Shown here one piece after another: positions 58,315-64,000 of a stretch of 64,000 nucleotides of DNA. A model generated the notes under the pieces. The model saw only the letters and a list, made by a program, of their open reading frames with translations. It was not told where the DNA came from and searched no databases. Location of the stretch: the NCBI GenBank assembly GCA_003254905.1, contig QANU01074553.1, positions 1 to 64,000 on the forward strand, in the 5' to 3' direction. A program made the translations under genes and the position numbers. The number at the start of each line of letters is the position of its first letter. Position 1 is the first letter of the stretch. The stretch comes from Nissolia schottii. Lineage: Eukaryota; Streptophyta; Magnoliopsida; Fabales; Fabaceae.

Positions 58315-58535
58315 GTGTATTGCGATTGTGGTGGTGGTAGAGGTGACGACGATGGTGACGGTGACAAGGATGGTGGTGGCGGTTGTGATAGGTGGCGACA
58401 GAGGCGACGGTGACGGTGGCGGTGACAAGGATAGTGCGGTGGTGGCAGTGGTTGTGGTGATATGGGTGGTGGCAGTGCTTGTGGTGGTGGCAGTGGTAGT
58501 GTGGTGATGGGTGGTAGGTGGTGGCGATGGTGACG
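58315..58535. repeat. GTGGTGGCGGTGACGG minisatellite
   Basis: Irregular repeats of GTGGTG, GGTGACGGTGGCGGTGACAA and GGTGGTGGCAGTGG. The histidine- and proline-rich frames on the minus strand are translations of this repeat. A shorter related stretch is at 58735-58800. Confidence 0.8.
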
Positions 58536-59855
58536 ACCAAAGTTGTCAAAAATTGAGATTTTATGTGAAATTGGAAGAGCAAAATAAAAATGTAAAACGT
58601 AAAATTGTAACACGATTTAAATTATATGATCATTTGATCTAAATGATAGTAGCGGGATTGATTGACTTCTTCAAACTCGTAAGATTATAAGATTTTAAGA
58701 TTTAAATCAAAATCTTAACAATCTTAGTAGAGGAGCTAGTGATTGCGGTGGCTACAGTGGTGGTGGAAGTAATAGGTGGTGGGTGGTTGTAAGAGATGTA
58801 GAGAAAGATGTGTGTTTGTGTTGGTAGGATTATGGTATTCTTGTTATAATAAAAGTCAAAAAATTATATGAAATGTGATAATCGAGATAGACATTTCCTA
58901 TGAAGATAATTTACGTTACTACTTTAGAGACAATGTGAATTGTTCAAATAGCTTTTAGTTATCACCTAACAATGTGACTGCATTTTAAATACCACTTGGA
59001 CAAATAGAACAAATCTCTGTACACCAACTGCTCAACACATCAAAGAACCCCTATTTAATAGATTGCCACATACACCAAAGAACTCCATTTTTAACAAATT
59101 GCCTTTGCCACCTGCACGTATAATCACACAAATTGACACATAATTGAGGGTGTGTTTATAAAAAACTATGACTAAGCTCCCAAAATCTTTTCTTCTTCTT
59201 TAAATTCAACTCTAAAACACATCTTTAAAAAAAATTAAAAAAAATTGACAATTGGTCAGAACATCCACTAAACAATGACGATCATCATGAATTTAAGGCA
59301 GACACAACCAGAACCTGCCAATATTCAAAACAACCACATGATTAAGAAGGGCAGGAAACGAAACATCGTCTTGACTAAGAAGGGCAGGAAACGAAACCAC
59401 CGGAAGGGGAGTTCGACGAGATTCTTTTGGAGGGGCCTTGCTTTTGGAACCAGAGATGCTTCTATTCTTTGGGGCCATTTGAATGCAAAGGAGAAGTTAG
59501 AGCACAAGGGTGTAGGAGGTGATAAGCGTATGGAGAAAATAAGGAAAGGAGGAAGAATCAAAGCCACAGAAGAGGTATTTATGAGCAAGACATTGTGGAA
59601 GAAGAAGGCAAACAGGCGAGTAAGGCTATTCTACCTGGAGTCACCTTGTTTACCAATGCAATGATGACGGTCTAGAGGACTGCAATCGGAAGACGCAACA
59701 CTAGTCATTGGAACTTGTTCAGACATGATTGATGTGATGCTTAGAGGGAATGGGAGCAACACAAGCGTTCACCCAACTGCTCTAGGAGCAAAAACAGATC
59801 CACAGTTCCCACCCTTTCATCTTGTAAAATCAAAGATGGGTACTTAGGAGGCATC
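58536..59855. other. Intergenic DNA with an unassigned 129-codon open frame
   Basis: 59275-59664 on plus is open and lysine/arginine-rich; it contains a tandem AAGAAGGGCAGGAAACGAAAC repeat. A comparably long frame lies on the minus strand. No family match and no promoter, so it is not called as a gene; a decayed gene is possible. Confidence 0.35.
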
Positions 59856-61160
59856 TGTTAGGTCCCTAAAATTCACGCCAAGATTTAAGGCGAATTACAA
59901 CAAAGAGGCGATATCGCTAGCGTCACTAGCGACATGAATCTTGGCGACATGAGGGACGACAACTAGAAGAGAACATATCTTCAAAGTTGGTCACCCTCCA
60001 AGTGACTAAACCATCATCGCAACAATGAACCTAGCACTAAGCTAGAAGCTGACTAAGAATGGGTCGCAGAAGAGTAATTCCAGCAAACTAAGTCAGACAA
60101 GGTAATGGGAAAACCTAAGTACCACTGGCGTCGACATGGGTGAGAAGGTTGTTGCTAGATCACTGCGACCATTACGATAGGTCGTAAAATGCCTATCCAG
60201 CGAAAGTTCCCCAAGTGAAACTTGTCGCAAGAAAGGAGAAAAGCCCTACTGCTCACCCCACTAGATTGACCCCAAGGCCAACATAGCGACGAGGATAATG
60301 CGTAACAAGGTGAGTCGCTTGGGAGTCCTGGCTATGGAAGCAACGGTTACTCAATTAAAATTCATACCACAACTCCCAAGCCCAACGGCGCCTCTACGGG
60401 AGACAACCACCCACGTCCCAGAAAAGGCGCCATGATTCAAGAGCATGAAAAAGATAACTGCAGCAGCACGACGCACACAAAGAAGCCACACTCCCGCAAA
60501 TCATGGGTCATAATCAGTCGAAGATGGAAACTGTCGCATTGTGACATTCATGCCAATGTAACTGGCCCGCATTATGCTGGTCGCGGGGGTAACCGTCGAC
60601 ACAGTTACCAACTTTGGAAGATGGAAGAGCCTTGAGGCTATAAATACAAGGCTTGAGGTGGATACCAGACTTACCTTCATGGTTCAGTAAGCCCCCTGCA
60701 GGCAGTTAGTAACCTACTCGGAAGCACGCGTATGTCACCACCCTTTTTTTTATCTTTTTTTTTTGTTCATTTCCAGCACTTTCCCTGCTTTTCTAGGAGT
60801 AGTTGTAATCGTAGAATTCCCTCAAACCCTGACACACTTTTCTCCCATTTCTTTCATTTTCGCTACTCGCAACACTTGCGAGCCAATCCTTCGCTTCGGC
60901 AAGGATATTATCGTTTGTAATTAGGTTACTCCGGTGACGTTTTATTTAAATATCATTTACTCTTCCATGCATCACCCCTGAGTCTCACTTACTCGTATAG
61001 TCCGAAGGCGTTCTTTACCTGAGAACCCCGCAGTCGCTTGTCCCCTCTTAAACAATTTGTTTGTGAGGCGCCGTAAGGTTCTCTAAAATTATTTCGCGCT
61101 AAACAACTTGTTGACCCCGCTGACGAAGCAACTTGGAATCACTATCTAGCTGATCGTGCA
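59856..61160. mobile_element. Retroelement LTR-like remnant
   Basis: It begins TGTTAGGTCCCTAAAATTC. It has moderately GC-rich sequence with CTATAAATACAAGG (TATA-like, 60639) followed by a CT/T-rich transcript-start-like region, and ends near GTTGACCCCGCTGACGAAG. It looks like a large LTR plus part of a leader, but no second LTR or target duplication was confirmed. Confidence 0.45.
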
Positions 61161-61460
61161 CATTTTCATCCATTAGGATTTAGGTAAGTATTACTTATGT
61201 GTTTATTTTTGTTGAATTGCACATTCAATATGCATTTTATGATTTTCTAATTTGTTTGACATTTAAATTTTAATCAATTGGCACAACCATAAAATTTTAT
61301 CAAATTCTCCATTGCACTTTCTTCAGTATTATCGCCATTTCTTTGATAACTTGAAGAAAAATGAGGTAATTCTTTAAATATTTGTATTTTTTTATTCCAG
61401 GTTCGATATACATCTTTTTACTAACTTTGTCCACTTTCTTAGATTGTATGGTAGCCATAC

Positions 61461-61811
61461 ACTAAAGAAATATTGGCAGAACTTCATGATTTTTGCATGG
61501 CAAGGGAAGATATAAGACGAGCATTGGTCCCTTTGATATGTTTTTATATCATTGAGTGGCACCAACCTGATAGAGTTTTACGTCAATTTGATATAGATTA
61601 ACCTATACCGGGGAAGTCACACCAGTCGAATCATTTGCATAATATCACTTTACAAGGAAAAGTAGACCAATATTGGTCGGATGTACATAGGCAATATATT
61701 GTCTACTGGGATGATCGTAGGACACGAATTGTTAGCCAGAGGGCATTGCCTATGTCTCTTACTGCACGGTTAGAGTACATGAAATGGTATAAAAAAATAA
61801 CTCGACGCTGA
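61461..61811 (+). pseudogene. Plant mobile domain (PMD) remnant
   Basis: 117 codons containing EWHQPDRVLRQF, LHNITLQGK, VYWDDRR and a final EYMKWYKKITRR, the pattern of plant mobile domain proteins found in some Mutator elements and in serine/threonine phosphatase 7 long-form-like genes. An in-frame TAA at 61599-61601 and a TGA at the end break it. A further ADIAEQHVW segment after an AG at 61918 looks like the next exon and runs into the copia fragment that follows. Confidence 0.7.
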
Positions 61812-61972
61812 ATTTCTCACGCTTTGGCTACTCTAGGAGTTGTAGTTGTATGTCAATTGTCTTCTTTAAAATTTATTTTGTATTATTGATGATAATTATT
61901 GGTATTTCAACTTGTTAGGCTGACATTGCAGAACAACATGTTTGGTCTATTGATCCTCACTCAACATTTAAC

Positions 61973-62932
61973 ATGGAGAAGCATTTAAAAATTACCATTG
62001 GATGCAAGCTACTTTTAAGGAATGTCAAAAATGTTCCAGATATTTGTCTCAACTTGATATCCACTGGAGTACTAGACAATGAGGGTTATGGAACCCACTT
62101 CAGTGAAGGTAAATGCAAGCTCATTAAAGGTTCCATGGTAGTGGCGAGAGCCACGAAGATTAGAACTATTTATGCCAACAAAATTGTGCAAAAGAGAGTT
62201 AATGCAATTGAAGATTCATTCACACAATTATGACCATGTCTTGGTCATTTAAGTGAGAAGGGACATGATATCGCTTCTAGAAAAAACCTCCTCCTCATTG
62301 ATGGTATGTCTCTTAATTTTACTTATTGTTTTACTGGTAAGAATTAATAGAGTAATTTTTTTTCTTCGTATTATACCTCCTAAACTGAGACATCATATTT
62401 TAGATCCTGTTCATATTGCTATTTTCTCTATATGGATGCTAGAACTAATGGCAGTGTCAAGTATTTTGTTACTTTTATTGAGTACCGCTCGAGAAAAGTT
62501 TGAGCTTTTGTTTTGAAATTTAAAAGTCAGGTGCTCGATATCTTTAAAAACTTCCATGCAAGTGCTAAAAGAGAAACAGGTAGAATATTGAAATGTGTCC
62601 GAGCAGCTAATGATGGTGAATACAGGGAACTTTTTGAAGATTATTGCAGAGAACAAAGTATCAGGCTTGAGAAAACAGTTTCAAAGGCACCTCAGCATAA
62701 TGAGGTAATAGAGAGAATGAGTCACATTACTCATGACAAGATTTGTTGTATGTTTTCTCATGCTAATTTATCTAAGGCCTTTTGGGGGTGAAGCAATGAG
62801 AATCGCAGTCAATTTGATCAACCTTTATCCTTCAGTTCTTCTTGATGAAGATATACCAAAATGGGTTTGGACAGGGAAAGATGTTCTATATGGTCTCTTA
62901 AAAGTGTGTGGTTGCAAAGCATTTGTTCTGTA
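61973..62932 (+). pseudogene. Ty1/copia gag-pre-integrase and integrase remnant
   Basis: Segments in shifting frames follow the copia order: LLRNVKNVPDICLNLIST (gag-pre-integrase), GHLSEKGHDI, YFVTFIEYRSRKV then TGA where tryptophan is usual, FKNFHASAKRETG, LKCVRAANDGEY, APQHNEVIERM and AFWG-EAMRIAVNLINLYPS (integrase core and its C-terminal side). Reverse transcriptase and RNase H are absent. The fragment ends at AFVL, where TGTAACGACCCC starts another LTR-like sequence at 62931. Confidence 0.85.
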
Positions 62933-63412
62933 ACGACCCCAGAAATTGTCACCAACATGCAAAGGATTATTTCTCTTATGAAAGTCACTTAACGTGCTAA
63001 TTATGAAAACACGCAATGACTTATAAACAATTTATAAGAAAACCCTTTAAAATAAACTAAACTTCATAAATAGATTGAATACTTGTCTCATGAAATCCTT
63101 ACGATAATAACCCATAGTTAAAATATGAAATTAAATAACTAAAAATATGTGACATCCTGCCTATAGTTCACTAGAGCACTCTACTGACTAACATAAAAAT
63201 AAACTGACTGAAACATAAACTAAGACTACCTTCACAGCAATAAGAAGCTCACTAAAGGAATGTTGCTGACTACTGGAGGAGATGAACTGCATACAATTCC
63301 TCATTAGGATGTGAAATAGAAACAAATAGATGCCGGCGTGAGTCACCTTCGCAGTGAGCAAGATCACGACCACATGGGATACTTCATAAACATGACATAG
63401 ACAATGCATTAC

Positions 63413-63459
<47 letters not shown>

Positions 63460-64000
63460 GAGACTGATCTATATTAGCCAACCATTGTTGAATCTCAATA
63501 GGATGACTCTACTTTGTACTTGGTTGTCCATTTTTGGGTTTAAGTCTTTCATAAAAGTATCAAAATAAAGAAGATAAAAATGGCTAATACGATAAAATTT
63601 AATTGATTGAAAACGTAAATTTTTTTTATACAATCAAAAGGTAAATAATTAAACTAAAAAAGAAACGACAACTATAATAATTATGAGTTTAAAATTATAT
63701 AATGTCAAAGAAATTACCTGAGAAAATGTATATGTATCGTGACAGAAAATCATGCAACTTATTATTGTAACAATAATATGAGCAGGGAGAAACCAAAAAT
63801 TATTATTAATGTTGTGTACCACATGCATGGTTATACCAAAAATCATGATTTTGTTTTTTCCCTTTCATTTATTTTGTAGAGTTTATTCTGGGACCCCCGT
63901 AAACTTTAAGAGTATCGATATCATAACATCTAAGATTTTGTCAAATGTATCACTAACTTAAACTGTTTAAAATTTGTGATTAAATCACAACCATTCAAAT
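62933..64000. other. Intergenic DNA at the window end
   Basis: Starts like an LTR (TGTAACGACCCCAGAAA) but no second end is visible in the window. A perfect (AT)n microsatellite of about 40 bp lies at 63416-63456. No gene supported. Confidence 0.45.

Noticed and set aside
58265..58613. Histidine- and proline-rich frames of about 100 codons
   Set aside because: Produced by the GTGGTG minisatellite in two frames.
59275..59664. 129-codon frame as a real gene
   Set aside because: Contains a tandem DNA repeat, has a comparably open antisense frame and no recognisable family or promoter.
59856..60972. Solo LTR with GCATC target duplication (59851-59855 and near 60969)
   Set aside because: The right boundary would not end in CA and the match is only five common bases, so it was left as an LTR-like remnant.

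Overview
The window is plant nuclear DNA, most likely from a phaseoloid legume with a soybean-like repeat content. It holds intronless legume-lectin (concanavalin A / FRIL type) genes. It also holds LTR retrotransposons, CACTA, hAT and Mutator-like elements, and LTRs carrying TAATCGATTAC and CGCTCAGCGG motifs of the kind I associate with soybean retroelements. The species call is an inference. There are no bacterial-style operons, CRISPR arrays or rRNA genes. Three single N bases remain (2270, 20629, 38873), two of them at suspicious short duplications.

The functional content is a lectin cluster. Four intact single-exon genes are present: lectin 1 (3983-4855, +), lectin 2 (22426-23298, +), lectin 3 (33608-34486, -) and lectin 4 (55398-56300, +). 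They form two subfamilies. Lectins 1 and 2 (mature N-terminus QSV) differ at only two residues and sit in a recently duplicated block. Lectins 3 and 4 (mature N-terminus ADT) are more diverged. All four keep the concanavalin A metal ligands with identical spacing. Three lectin relics also occur: an orphan promoter plus signal-peptide start (12540-12740, -), a 5'-truncated pseudogene with two internal stops (17850-18296, -), and an N-terminal fragment cut off by an LTR (28737-28884, -). A conserved core promoter (TATA box, then CTTGGCATCC in the leader) and a conserved 3' UTR motif (ATAAGGACA...TAGTCCA) recur across members.

Layout. 1-6130 is duplication unit 1: upstream block, lectin 1 and a CACTA transposase remnant. 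6130-12400 is intergenic, with two hAT/MITE elements and a Mutator-like element with a 9-bp target duplication. 12540-16800 holds the orphan lectin promoter and a second, lectin-less copy of the upstream block. 16800-20016 holds a hairpin, a degenerate GC-rich repeat, a lectin pseudogene and a retroelement fragment. 20018-24765 is duplication unit 3 with lectin 2 and a further partial repeat. 24765-29100 holds CACTA transposase and Athila-like LTR fragments and a lectin fragment. 29100-33600 is AT-rich with a CACTA end and a hAT MITE. 33600-35250 is lectin 3 and an inverted-repeat element. 35250-45117 is mostly featureless AT-rich DNA with two small tandem arrays. 45118-52950 is a nested retrotransposon: a non-coding gypsy-like element with a solo LTR in each of its own LTRs. 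53300-56300 is a CACTA end, a MITE and lectin 4. 56300-64000 is retroelement debris, including a plant-mobile-domain remnant and a copia integrase remnant.

The lectin products are expected to be secretory or vacuolar sugar-binding proteins of seed, bark or vegetative storage and defence tissue. Nothing suggests a multi-gene pathway; the cluster is a tandem gene family that grew by segmental duplication and was broken up by transposons. I did not find a clearly new biological system.
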